This document shows positions 25,977 through 36,436 of a stretch of DNA of 64,000 nt, piece after piece. Both the position numbers and the translations under genes were made by a program. Numbering within the stretch: position 1 is the stretch's first letter; each line of letters begins with the position of its first letter. This DNA is from Varroa destructor (taxonomy: Eukaryota; Arthropoda; Arachnida; Mesostigmata; Varroidae): assembly GCF_002443255.2 (NCBI RefSeq), contig NW_019211459.1, positions 24,633,388 through 24,697,387 on the forward strand, read 5' to 3'. The notes beneath the pieces are model-generated. The model ran no database searches, was not told the origin of the DNA, and saw only the letters and a program-made list of their open reading frames with translations.

Positions 25977-27863
25977 ATGGGATACATCGTGAGTTCTCGT
26001 GCGTGTAGAGTTCCCTTAGCGACATCGACAGGGCCGTCGCCAGTATGCGAAGTGGTCAACAACCAGTATTCTCAAGCTATTCAAACGACGAAGAGCTTAC
26101 TTGAGACCCTCATACGAAACCACAGCCTCATTAGTCTTGATTACACACCGCTCGAAACCTATGCGAAAGAACAGTCTGTTCGACTTGGCCATGATGTACT
26201 CAAACGGCTTAACGCTTTGGTTCTGTCGAGGGATGACGTGAAGGAGCACATCGAGAATATTGTAGCGTCCTTTAAGCTCTATCAGAGTCGATATTCACTA
26301 GAGGGCGCTGTTATGGCGATGAAGTGCCTACGAGTCTTCATCGCTGCCATTGGCGATACGTGCAACTTGCTAGAGTACACTGCTGGTCTTCCGTCAACAA
26401 ACTGGGGGGAATGCGTAAAGCTGTGCGAAGCACAACTTCGAAGCTTTCGAATCCGATCGGCTTTCAGCCCACTTGAATATATTCCAAAGATACAGGATTT
26501 TCGGTGCGTTCGAACGCTTGGTGGCGGAGGATTCGGTGTTGTTTACGAAGCTATCCATATACCCACTGACGTAAGAGTCTGCGTAAAGCTCATTATCACG
26601 AGCCGCCTGAAACGGCTTTCATACGCGGCACTCGACAAAATTGTCGCATCGGTGTCGGAGCATCCGAAAATCGTTCAGTATCATGCTTCGTTCCTCACAA
26701 CGGCAGCGTACGTCACTGTAATGGAATACGTGGGTGGTATTGATGTCCTTAAATATGTGCAAGCAATGGGTGAGATCATACAATACCCGGATCAATACTG
26801 TATTATTCTCAATCAGATGGTAAAGGCGGTTTCCCACATTCATGCGCACGGCTTTATACATCGTGATATTAAGCCACAAAACGCGCTCCTCCTGCCGGGT
26901 GGCCATATTAAGCTAATCGATTTTGATACATGCAAGATATGTATTGCTCATTTCGTAGACACGTACCCGCTAACCGGTTACTTTGCACGAACCGCGGTCG
27001 AATTCGAGGACAGGGACTATGCTGGTACGCTGGCCTTTATGCCACCGGAAATCATTAACCACAAGCCCTACGGTCGCGCCGTTGACTGGTGGGCTATTGG
27101 GGTAACGGCGTATAGGTTGGTCACTGGCAAGATGCCATACCGTGAGAAGGAACGTTCTAAACTTAGAGAATCTATTCGAAAACACCCTATATGTATTCCC
27201 GATTTTGTCGGCACATTTGAAAAGGATTTCATTGCTCGCCTGTTGATCAAGAACCCGCACGCCCGTCTCGGCTCGGAAAATTACGATGAGTTGATTCAGC
27301 ATCAGCTGTTCGACTATTACAACGCCGATAAGACGCTCGACGAAAGTTATTTTGACACTGCTCGTGTGCAGGAGCTAGTGATGCAAAAAAAAGTTTCAAA
27401 AAAAATTAGAATCAAAACCAAAGAAAGAAAGTACCTCGAGCTAAAGGAGTGTGCGAGCATACCCATGGAAGATCAGAAAAGTTTACTGATGTTTGCCTCC
27501 ATCAACTGGCGTATGCTTTTACGGCCAGATGATCCGGTTTATCCATTTAAAACTGATCTAGATGCCGAACATGATTTGGAGCTGCTGTTGGAGACCCCCG
27601 AGCCACTGGCGGCCGACACCTACCCAAGCTCTTGGGGTTCGACTGACATTTGGTTACAATCAGATATAAATTCGTCTACTACCAACTACACTCACCCGTC
27701 GAATTCTCTTGTACTCAATAGCCGGCTCAAATGCCCACTTGACGAATACATTAAATCCAACATTACCAATCCTATTGTTGAGCCTACAACGTCGGCGCCT
27801 ACTTTTAGGAAGCGGGAACCGACAAAAAAGCGGCGAAAGAAACGCACATGTGTGATGGCGTAA
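25977..27863 (+). CDS. Divergent AGC-group Ser/Thr protein kinase, MAST/Greatwall-like, with C-terminal CaaX box
   Basis: This is a 628-aa single-exon protein kinase. From the first in-frame ATG, the glycine loop GGGGFGVV is at 182-189, the ATP-anchoring Lys (RVCVK) at 204, HRDIKPQN at 295-302, DFD in place of DFG at 316-318, GTLAFMPPE at 350-358, DWWAIG at 370-375 and the subdomain XI Arg (PHARLG) near 430. The phrase VMEYVGGID and the GHIKLIDF strand resemble MAST and Greatwall kinases, and a helical region at about 40-155 could match the domain that precedes the MAST kinase domain. The AGC tail motif (FASINWRMLL, then a VYPF hydrophobic patch) starts near 506, about 55 residues after the end of the kinase core, separated by a Lys-rich insert. 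The C-terminus is KKRRKKR then CVMA, which predicts farnesylation and membrane attachment. The frame is open upstream to 25860, but the 31 extra codons contain no ATG. Kinase identity is certain; the subfamily is inferred. Confidence 0.9.
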   Translation: MGYIVSSRACRVPLATSTGPSPVCEVVNNQYSQAIQTTKSLLETLIRNHSLISLDYTPLETYAKEQSVRLGHDVLKRLNALVLSRDDVKEHIENIVASFKLYQSRYSLEGAVMAMKCLRVFIAAIGDTCNLLEYTAGLPSTNWGECVKLCEAQLRSFRIRSAFSPLEYIPKIQDFRCVRTLGGGGFGVVYEAIHIPTDVRVCVKLIITSRLKRLSYAALDKIVASVSEHPKIVQYHASFLTTAAYVTVMEYVGGIDVLKYVQAMGEIIQYPDQYCIILNQMVKAVSHIHAHGFIHRDIKPQNALLLPGGHIKLIDFDTCKICIAHFVDTYPLTGYFARTAVEFEDRDYAGTLAFMPPEIINHKPYGRAVDWWAIGVTAYRLVTGKMPYREKERSKLRESIRKHPICIPDFVGTFEKDFIARLLIKNPHARLGSENYDELIQHQLFDYYNADKTLDESYFDTARVQELVMQKKVSKKIRIKTKERKYLELKECASIPMEDQKSLLMFASINWRMLLRPDDPVYPFKTDLDAEHDLELLLETPEPLAADTYPSSWGSTDIWLQSDINSSTTNYTHPSNSLVLNSRLKCPLDEYIKSNITNPIVEPTTSAPTFRKREPTKKRRKKRTCVMA

Positions 27864-27920
27864 ATGTGAGTCCTTCGCGAATGTCCAGTGTCATTTGTTG
27901 TCAATGCAATCTAAAATATT

Positions 27921-27944
27921 AATATATACAGTACAGTAAAAAAA
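27921..27944 (+). terminator. Possible kinase polyadenylation region: variant signal AATATA followed by an A7 tract
   Basis: No canonical AATAAA is seen just after the kinase stop codon. A variant hexamer AATATA sits at 27921-27926, 58 bases after the stop, and a run of seven A begins at 27938. The A-run could be a decayed poly(A) tail from retroposition or ordinary sequence. Confidence 0.25.
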
Positions 27945-28354
27945 TGTGATCATTACGCCTTATGTTAGGTCGCCTAGGTTAGGTTATGCTGAGATGGATG
28001 CCGAAAGACCTACCTATTGCTAGTGGAAGAGGAAATATACTGTCGTTGGGTCGTAAGATTCGCTGACTTCAACCACCCAGGGCAAAACGAAACGAATATT
28101 TGGTTCATTACGTGGTTAATTCGGATAAAATCACTCAGTCACCTGAAAGTGGACCTACATATAAATTTTCTTAGCTGCAACTTAAATAACTGGAGTGACT
28201 GATAACTTTCGGCTCTGGAGCCTTCTAGGACACCACTACGACTACAAAAATAGTGAAGTGCGCAGGTCTGACGGCCTCTGGCTTATTTAGAAACATGTGA
28301 TTTAAAGCCAAAAGCAACGAGTTCACTTTCGACGTGACCTGGATTAGCTGGTGA

Positions 28355-28663
28355 TTAGTCCAAAAGCAGCACTTTTTCAAAGCACAACTTCAATGTCTGC
28401 GTGCAAATTTTGCACGCAGACATTGTAGTTGCGCAAGTAATGCTACTTGTGCATTGGGCAAGTTTTTTCGTTCCTTGGCAGTATTTGTAACAATAACACT
28501 AACAGCATTCGTAGCCTATCGTCTATGCCGCGTGAAGTCAACTGCATCCGAGCGTCACCACGGGCCCAACAGCAGTAGTGGCCCTATGCTTCGAACGAAG
28601 GCTGAAGAGTTATTTAATGGCTTGACTCATCCAGAGTGTCCTCCCAAGGGACTAAATCAATAG
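28355..28663 (+). CDS. Candidate exon with a membrane segment, unidentified
   Basis: This 102-codon open frame runs through the palindrome and ends at TAG 28661-28663. Its second half looks protein-like: a hydrophobic stretch (SLAVFVTITLTAFVAY) is followed by a basic stop-transfer RLCRVK and then a polar tail with AEELFNGLTHPECPP. There is no in-frame ATG before the hydrophobic part, so it would need an upstream exon, and no strong acceptor was found. It may be a chance frame. No family was recognised. Confidence 0.2.
   Translation, partial: LVQKQHFFKAQLQCLRANFARRHCSCASNATCALGKFFRSLAVFVTITLTAFVAYRLCRVKSTASERHHGPNSSSGPMLRTKAEELFNGLTHPECPPKGLNQ
28391..28425. repeat. Near-perfect palindrome: 17-bp arms with a 1-base centre
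   Basis: The arm caatgtctgcgtgcaaa at 28391-28407 is followed after one base by its exact reverse complement at 28409-28425. With one mismatch the pairing extends to about 23 bp per arm (28385-28431). There is essentially no loop, so it resembles a cruciform or a template-switch inversion more than a microRNA precursor. It lies about 530 bases downstream of the kinase stop. Confidence 0.9.
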
Positions 28664-29488
28664 AGCCATATCTCTATGTATGCGCAATAGCTGGCTTATA
28701 GACTGCATCGTCCCTTTACGCTTCCTGACTAAAGAGCAATTTACACGTTGGTCGGTGGTCACGATACCCTGGAGCCGGCAATCTATTCCATAGGGAAGTG
28801 AGCGTGGGTACTAAATCACGCTTAGCTTACTAAGCTCTCTGAAAACCATAATTTAGTTTCTAGCCGCCAGCTTGTAGGTGTAACTAAGTAAAATCACTAA
28901 TTAAACTAACCTTATTTTCTAGTCTAGGCCGTAGTCGAGGACCTTATTTGACTACAATCAATTCCCGCCGGCCAGAAAGCCCGTTGTAATTTGTATCACC
29001 TGTTTCTAGGCCCGTACGATGGGGAGTGTGACGTTGAAATTGCCGTGTGCATATGTGCAGGTTGCTGGCGGTGAATGTAAATTTCTCGTAACAAGTAGTA
29101 GGCATAGAATGTTTACATAGATGTTTTTGGAAAATATTTAGTGATATTTTTGTTTAAGTTAGTTACTTAGCGACATGAGCTCTTTTTTAGGCGGAGTTGC
29201 TATATTCTGATCCTGTATTTGTTAGTTACCCGCTGTTATATCTTCATAATAAGTACCGTTTAGATGTAGCAGTTGGCAATTAGGCGACGGCCTAGCTACT
29301 TGAAAACCTCATCGACTCAGGCTTTCCAGACGAGCTGCTAACACCTTCAAATCGTTTTTAAGCGTCACTTGGCACAGCCGGCTCTTTAATGGAAGACCCA
29401 ACGAAATAAGCTTCGCGACGCAAATCTAACGTGGACAAAAGATCTATCAGAAAAAGAGAGAACAGGCGCAAATCGTAAAGTGCCTATT

Positions 29489-29746
29489 TCATCGATGAGT
29501 CCACATCAGTCTAAAGGGTCCCACCTTAGCGGGCGCATTTGGCCTGCAATCATATCGTGATGGTGGTTGAATCGCTATAGCCCAGTAGACAGTTGTCTCT
29601 TCTCTATCATTTGTATTGCCGACGGCTTGCATCTCTATTCGGCGCCGGGAATACACGCATGCGGTTTGTTTTCGCTTAAACCGAAGCCAGATTAGGCTGT
29701 TGTCTGATCGGTGTTGTAGGCAGTTCTCTCCGACCGGATCTAACAT
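29489..29746 (-). CDS. Candidate small ORF of 85 aa, unidentified
   Basis: An ATG at 29746 opens 85 codons of mixed, non-repetitive composition, including MLDPVGENCLQHRSDNSLIW near the start and RYDCRPNAPAKVGPFRLM near the end. There is no signal peptide or membrane segment. The start context is weak (C at -3). Its length is within what random sequence gives in a window this size, and no homology is recognised. Confidence 0.15.
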   Translation of the reverse strand: MLDPVGENCLQHRSDNSLIWLRFKRKQTACVYSRRRIEMQAVGNTNDREETTVYWAIAIQPPSRYDCRPNAPAKVGPFRLMWTHR

Positions 29747-29980
29747 GCGTTAATTCTGAACGTACAAAGCGTATTATTAAGGAAATCTGCCGCAACTTCC
29801 GAGTGCTTTGTCAACGGCCATATAAGGCGTAGAGAATTACCTGTTGCGCGACAAACGTCTTACTTTGTTTCGATGTATCTGAGGACGAATTTTGTGACCA
29901 CGTTAAACGAGGAACGCCAATAAGCACACTGCGTGGGTGTTGCGTTAAATTTAGACTTTACGACAGCGGTAGGTACGACA

Positions 29981-30037
29981 GCGGCCACGGTAGCATTACA
30001 GACAGCGAACAGCTGTCTGTAATGCTACCGTGGCCGC
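29981..30037. repeat. Perfect 26-bp inverted repeat with a 5-base loop
   Basis: The arm at 29981-30006 starts gcggccacggtagcattac. It is followed by the loop gaaca at 30007-30011 and an exact reverse complement at 30012-30037. RNA from either strand would form a perfect 26-bp hairpin. A 10-base direct repeat, acgacagcgg, occurs at 29960-29969 and 29975-29984 at the left edge. The structure cannot be chance; it could be a template-switch product, a fold-back element remnant or a small-RNA source. Confidence 0.95.
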
Positions 30038-33000
30038 CCAGAGCAAGAACTGGGTCGGAGCAACAGCACGCGTCGAGCGGACGGGTTAATTATGTCGCAG
30101 AAATTAGCAAAAGAGGAAAGTGCGATTAAGTGGGTGAAAACACTTTCAAAATAATTGTACATCCTAAACGTTTCGTTTGCGGAATAACAGAATAATTACG
30201 TGTGTATAGCAATGGAGGCGTTGTAATTTCACAGATGGAGAACATCTACACTAGAATATATGTACATATATATATATAAGCACTTTGTGGATTTCTATCG
30301 GCGAATGATACTCCCATGAGTTTGCTTTGGCACCCTCCAATCAATTAGACCAATACCGTTCAGCCAAAGCTTAATTGTCACATTTTTATGCTCGAACTGC
30401 ACTCCACACAAGGCGGTGCCAATTGGGTTGTATACAAGTAACATTTCAGTAGGCAAAAATGTGTTTCGGGACGGTCAGCCCACAAACACCCATCTGTTTT
30501 TCCATCAGAACCACCACTTCCGACTCTTGAACCAAGGCAGCGTTGAGCAGGTTTCTCTGAGCCACGTGTCACTATTGTGATGGACCTCGAATTTGAAGAT
30601 TTCTAAGTTGACGATAGACTAAAATCACCGTGCATCTGATGCAACCTAAGTCAAAGGGAAACGTCATATCTAGAATGTCCAGCATAGCTTTAGGTAATAA
30701 AATTCTGAGAAATGTCCCACGAACTGGAAAAAAACAATAGAAACGTAAACATAAACGTAAATCGGTAAGACTTTACTTTGTGTGATAACTCTTTGTTATA
30801 GACATTGGTTTTTTCCTGCCTAAACAGAAGCCAGCTATTCGTTACCGTGTTCAGAGGAGTGATAGATAAAACGTAACAGGTTCGTAATGAACATTACGGT
30901 TAGCTCAGCCCTTCCACCTACATGACTGGACTTTTCGTCCACTTTAGTCGAACACTTCCAAGTTGGACAATTCAACTTGTTTTATTCTAGAAAACACTTT
31001 GCATAGGAAACTTAGCAAATCCCTCATGTTCCTAGCATGTTTGATTCGGTCTACTGTGAGCCTGTTTTTACCATCATCTTCAGATGGATTATATTTGAGT
31101 CGTTCTTTAGTATTGTGAATGTCAGCCAATAGCTCGTTTGGTTAATCAGTTAATAGGTTGCTGCCTAGAGATTTGAATATTGCCCCGTTTGTTTTACCAC
31201 TGCACGTCATCACACCAGACATTACCAGCACGTGGACCCGATTCACAGCATTAGCCGACCAGCAATAGTAGGCAAATCTCAAGATGTTTCTATTCATATT
31301 CTAAAGGCGAGTTTATGTTTATGCGTAACACACGCTTTTTGTGAAGGCATTCTTCTTTCTCTCTGTTTACCAGGTAGGACCGTTTCTGTCTTTGTGGAAC
31401 CGCGCAAGGCTTGGCTGCCAGCGGCAGCAGCCAACAACGAACAAGCAATTACTATTGCCTTTCATTTTAACACTTCAGAGATAGTATCTGTTGATATACA
31501 TCGTTAAAATCTTGTCATCGTTCCAAGTCCTGAGAGGTTTTTCTCCCACTATCGGCAGCGCGCTCACGATTGCTAGATGTTGTGGAGTCTGCTACTGACG
31601 GAAAACAACGATGCCGTTAACAGTTTGTGCGTTTGTGATTTCTACGGGGTGCTCAGATGGCGCACAATTTCGGTACGCTTTTATATCGTTTTGACGTTCC
31701 GAAAAGAAACAACACAATTTTGATTGGGTCCTGTGTTGTGGACAACACGATCCGCTGGACGGGATCGCCTATTCTCCGCCATTCTTTCGGGTCAAACAAC
31801 AGCGCTTATACGACCTGTTGTAGTGCGGAATGACCATCTGAGATGAATATCCCTATTTGGCTGACGGAGGAAAGCAGTTCCCTAATTGAAACACAATGAA
31901 ATGTGGCAACACGATGAACAAACAAAGACTAATGGCTCTGTAAATAAAGACACAGATAAAAAAACGGCAGAGAAAATATAAACAACTACCACCATAACTA
32001 CGGCAAAGATTATCGAATAATAACATTTTTATACACGTAATTATCATATACTAGTGTGTCGGCCATGTACGTGCCGGCGCTCCTTGTTTTCCTAAAGTGC
32101 TCCAAGAGCTGCCTGTGTAGAATATGTATTTCTATTAAAGTAGTCGAAAGTTACCGGTTAGCTAAGGACTTGTAACGCAGCGGTGATAGTAGAAAAGTCG
32201 GTAGTGACGAGTGAATTTACAAAAAAAAACACGATCCATTGTAGACCGAGCTGTAAACAACATAAGGCAGCTTACTAGCTTAACCACTCGATCAGCTTCA
32301 TTCATAACTCACGAGCAGCTTTATCGGAACATCGCCCAATTCGATGTTGCGTGTCAGCCAATAGTAATAAGGAAAATACTAAGGAATCTTTATTAGTTTG
32401 TTTGTCCTTACTTTCAATCAGGTATCTTGAGGCAAAATGACTGAGTACTGGCCATGTGGAAATACGGGGCCAGCTGAGAACGTGCGAGAGAAATCCATCT
32501 CTACCCTTACAATTGTACGACTGCTACATACCTACCTGCCTACCTATGTCTGACTTGGTTTCACGTTCAGACATTGCTGACCTAGTAACACATACGTCTT
32601 CTGCCGTACGAAGCCAAAGTGCTTCGTAATCGAAGAACCGCACTTAAATTTGATTATTTCAGTGGCAAAAATGCCCCGTCATGTGCGTTACTGAACAAGG
32701 TTCTGTACTCGATGGATGCTTAGTCGCGCATGCTTGCACCCTCCTCCGTTTATATCCTTCCGTGTACGGTCTTGCATCTGTCTACCGCACTGAACTGTCC
32801 TAAGTCTGTCGCTGGTTCCTGCGCATTGTCTGAGGCACATTGTTTGTAAACGAACTTCGAAAGCTCACTACACTCCAGTCAGCTCTATATTTTAGTTAGT
32901 CGAATAACTTGCCGCTTTACGCAATTGGATTGCATAATCTGTGCGCCCGATCCATATACAGTCAGACCTATAAGGCTCAAGCATTCGAATGAACAAGGAA

Positions 33001-33280
33001 AGCTACAGTACTGGCAGTGCTCTTCGCTACAGCAGACAACCTAAGGCAAAAAACAACAATAACAACCGTACGAACAGCAGGAAGGCCATCGCTGCGGGGT
33101 AACGTCTGTAATCGGAAACAATTACATTTGTCTAAAAGTCTCGCATGTTTATGAACGGGTAAGGGCGAACAGCCATTGCTGGCTTTGTGTTTACTCTGGG
33201 TATTTTTACAGCGCTCTGTCAGGACATCTCAATAGATTGATTAACAGTTAGCTAACTAGTTGACGTGTGTTTCTGAACTT
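30038..33280. other. Non-coding AT-rich stretch
   Basis: Short frames only. A TA run lies at about 30266-30279. No splice-flanked frame stands out until the acceptor at 33289. Confidence 0.45.
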
Positions 33281-33289
33281 TCTTTGCAG

Positions 33290-33552
33290 GCAGTGGCGTT
33301 ATTGGGGCGGTTTTAGGAGTGGGGAAGACACAGAACAGAACAGTAGCAACCGGGATCGTAGAAAAATGGCTACCGAATCAAGTTTGCCTGGTTGATATCA
33401 GTCGCCTACGGATACAGCGAACATTATTGAATTTAGAAGACTTGGGAGCGGTCACTCGCGAAAGAGTTCCAATGTGGCAAAAATTAACCAATAATGGGGC
33501 TGATCAAGCGGTCAGCGGATTCGTCGATGTGAGCGATGGATTCAAGGGATGA
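33290..33552 (+). CDS. Candidate exon after a good 3' splice site, unidentified
   Basis: A pyrimidine-rich acceptor, tgaactttctttgcag, ends at 33289. The frame that follows begins GSGVIGAVLGVGKTQ and runs 87 codons to a TGA at 33550-33552. A donor-like GAT|GTGAGC at 33528/33529 could end an internal exon before the stop. The Gly-rich start is not a true Walker A motif. No family is recognised and no partner exon is identified. Confidence 0.2.
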
Positions 33553-33559
33553 ATTACCA

Positions 33560-36280
33560 ATTAGTCAAGTTAACCTGCAGTTGATTGAGGTAACACGTAG
33601 CGACGTGGGCTTTTTTCATCTTTGTTAGTCTCGCAAAATGTACGAGTTGGTGTTGGTACTAGGTATACTTCGGAACTAGCTCACAATCGTGACTATCTTC
33701 GGGAACGTTTGTTTTCTGGTAGCATTAGTAAAAGATGGGTCTCTACGACAGTGTAGTGATAACGTTCCTGCCTACTAAACCTAGACGCCAGTGAGCTGTT
33801 CTGTGTTCGAAACCGGGTACGACCGAAAGGTTTGTTTTGTTGTGACAACCAAATTGTTGAAACCAATGATTTTCACTACGGTACTACACAACGAAGAGGC
33901 TAAAAGCTTACGAAGAGTTACAACGCTTATTTTTTTCATCAGGCGAACAAGAAAATTTAGGCTCAAACCCGGACATAGAGAGCGAGACGTCTGTCTGATG
34001 GACAACTTAGCGACCCTACCGGACGTAAAACTCGAAACACAGCGGCTAACAAGGACAGTAGTTTTTGGAATACTGAGGAATATCTCTGTGATAATATTTG
34101 TACCGAAAGCATGGATGATTACGTTCAAATTGAGTCGTCTTAAATATCGAGATACATCAGCGTTTCTTTAGAGTTAGTTCAGAAAGGTATTATGGCTAGA
34201 TGGATTTAGGTCGGTCGAAAATTGTACTATGTTGTTTTAGTTAAGATTCGTTAATATTACCGATGTTTGTTTGCTTCATCCAGGTAGTTTGTGTGAGAAA
34301 GCTATGGGCTGGGGTGTGATGTATTGCCCGTAGCTTGATTTGCACCCAGCCTCACATGGTTGCCTATCAACAACGGTTGACGGCCATATGCCGTAAGCAC
34401 TGGCCACTTCATAGATCTGTAGGGAATCGACCAATAACTCTATGATATCGAATTAAAATGCCATCGAAAGCGGTACCAACATCGTACCGGAATACCAGAC
34501 CGTCTACTTGCCCGCGCCCAAAATAATGAGTTCTCGACGATGAAGTTCAACACCAGCCCTAAGTCCCCCAGGGGTACCACTAGGAAGTCAGCCAGCCGTC
34601 GGTTGTGTACAGTCGTACATTAACTGATCGACTTAGAGACTGCGGCTGTAGCTGACTATATCTGAGACTAGCCGTTGGTCGCGGAATTAATGCAGAACGC
34701 CATTTTCAGCAAGGAACTTGTAGCTTTACACCGATCAGAAGAGCTATAGTCAAAGGCGAGTGAGGCAAAAACGGCAAGAATATAGTAAACGATCGGTTAA
34801 GAACGCACATTGCATCCATATTGTTCATATAGGCAACAGAGTAAGCCAGCATTAGGGTTAGGTTGGGTGTGCCGACAGGCTTGTATGGTTACCGCATCCT
34901 CTGGGTTGAACTTAAAATATTTACTCTCTGTTGTTGTGGTCGATCATCTCCGGTGTCTATTGATTCAGTATATATGTTTTTATTTATTTAGTTTACTCGT
35001 TTATACTGATCCTACAAGTTGGTCTTGCGAACGTCCTAACAAATCTTAGCTAACAGGGATGCAGATCAAATTGATAAACGTAGGCTTTTCTTTTCTGGAC
35101 TTACCCTCATCACAAACAGATCTATGAGTAGGTAGTATGATTACACTGCGAATCGGTGAAACAACCTGAAATTGATCAAATTAAATAGAAATGTAGTTGT
35201 TACTAGGTTTATCTGCTGGGGGCTTTACATTTCAGTTTCGTAAAATTATTATTGGGTATTATTAGTAGTGTGGGTTTGAAATTGATAATGACTCACGGAG
35301 GGATTGACAACTGGATCTGGGTTATCTGTAGACACACGAGTGTATCGTATATCTACTGCTAAAAAAATCGACATAAATCTAACCGTCTTTACGGTAGAAT
35401 CAGAAATAGTGCTATGTTGCATCACTACGTACATAATTCGATGAAAAAACTTTTAGAACTGGACCTATTACCAGTAGTGAACTTGATTAACTGAATTTTT
35501 TCGAACTTTGGGTCGTTGGAACCCCACTGAATGTATGTGTTTAGTTATAAAAACGGTAGCCATTTGAAGAAATGTTAATTTTGACGCGACAAGTTCCGTA
35601 TATAGACGAAAGACACGATAGGATCTGTGTACAAAAAAAGAAAAAACATTCCACTTCGTGTGTGAAATTGATTATAACTTCGGCGTTCAGTGATCAAATA
35701 TAATACGTTGACGCCATAGACGTGGGTGAAAAGAGAGGTAAGATAATTCGCCTTCAAACGATACGTGTTATTTGGCCTTTTCAAAGATTAATCTTACCGT
35801 AAAGTAGATAACAGAAAAGAGCAACGGAATATAAAGCTACACTGAGAACTTGTGTTAATTTTTCGTACCAAATGTGGTCTCGTCGAACAGTAGCGGGCTT
35901 TCTCTCTAAATTCTAACCCGACTGAATTCGCGAAAGGGATTACTCATTCGAAGACTTTGAAGGCAAACGGTCCGAGTTAGATACCGAAATTAGGAAACTG
36001 ACAAAAATATTGTGGCCTTTAGCGATGCGTACGAATCGCAAGACTAACCAGAAGACCGAAAGCCATTGAACTGCTAAGAACAGAATACAAATACTACTTC
36101 GAGGTTCGAACAAAAACTTAATCACGATTTAATTATCGTTATTAATTATTATCAGCCAGCCGTTGGCCAAAACCGCCCGACACAACTATTCTCTAGTAAT
36201 TGGTCCTATAAAGTATTGAGTAGAAAGAAGTACACATGTTATGCATTTTGATCGGCCGGAAAACGACAATGCAGTTGCCC
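33560..36280. other. Non-coding stretch with overlapping frames near 33.8-34.2 kb
   Basis: A 126-codon + frame (33791-34171) and a 115-codon - frame (33781-34128) overlap; both begin at non-ATG codons and neither has a motif. A minus frame at 35940-36125 is hydrophobic (ICILFLAVQWLSVFWLVLRF) but begins at GTG. None can be assigned. Confidence 0.4.
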
Positions 36281-36436
36281 AACTAGGTTCGATTTACCTC
36301 CATGCCCCTGTCTAGCCTTCGATACATTGAGGGCCCCGAGAAAGCCCAGCGCGTCACAAGTCGGCCATGCTTGACTTGGCACTTGTGACTTCTGCGGCCG
36401 CTGCTCGCTGGGCACTTCATCTTAACTGAGCCTAGT

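Noticed and set aside
25977..25997. N-myristoylation of the kinase (MGYIVSS start)
   Set aside because: Tyr after Gly2 is excluded by the usual myristoylation consensus, and the true N-terminus is uncertain.
25977..27863. Assignment of the kinase to the GRK family because of its CaaX end
   Set aside because: The core resembles MAST/Greatwall (VMEYVGGID, GHIKLIDF) and no RGS-homology domain is evident in the N-terminus.
27964..27995. TTAGG-like telomere words; similar ones near 34854 and 60980
   Set aside because: Only one or two imperfect copies each, so not a telomeric array.
33301..33335. Walker A motif in the frame after the acceptor
   Set aside because: The glycine spacing does not fit G-x4-G-K-T.
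33781..34171. Overlapping 126- and 115-codon frames
   Set aside because: Both start at non-ATG codons and show no motif; such lengths occur by chance in 64 kb.
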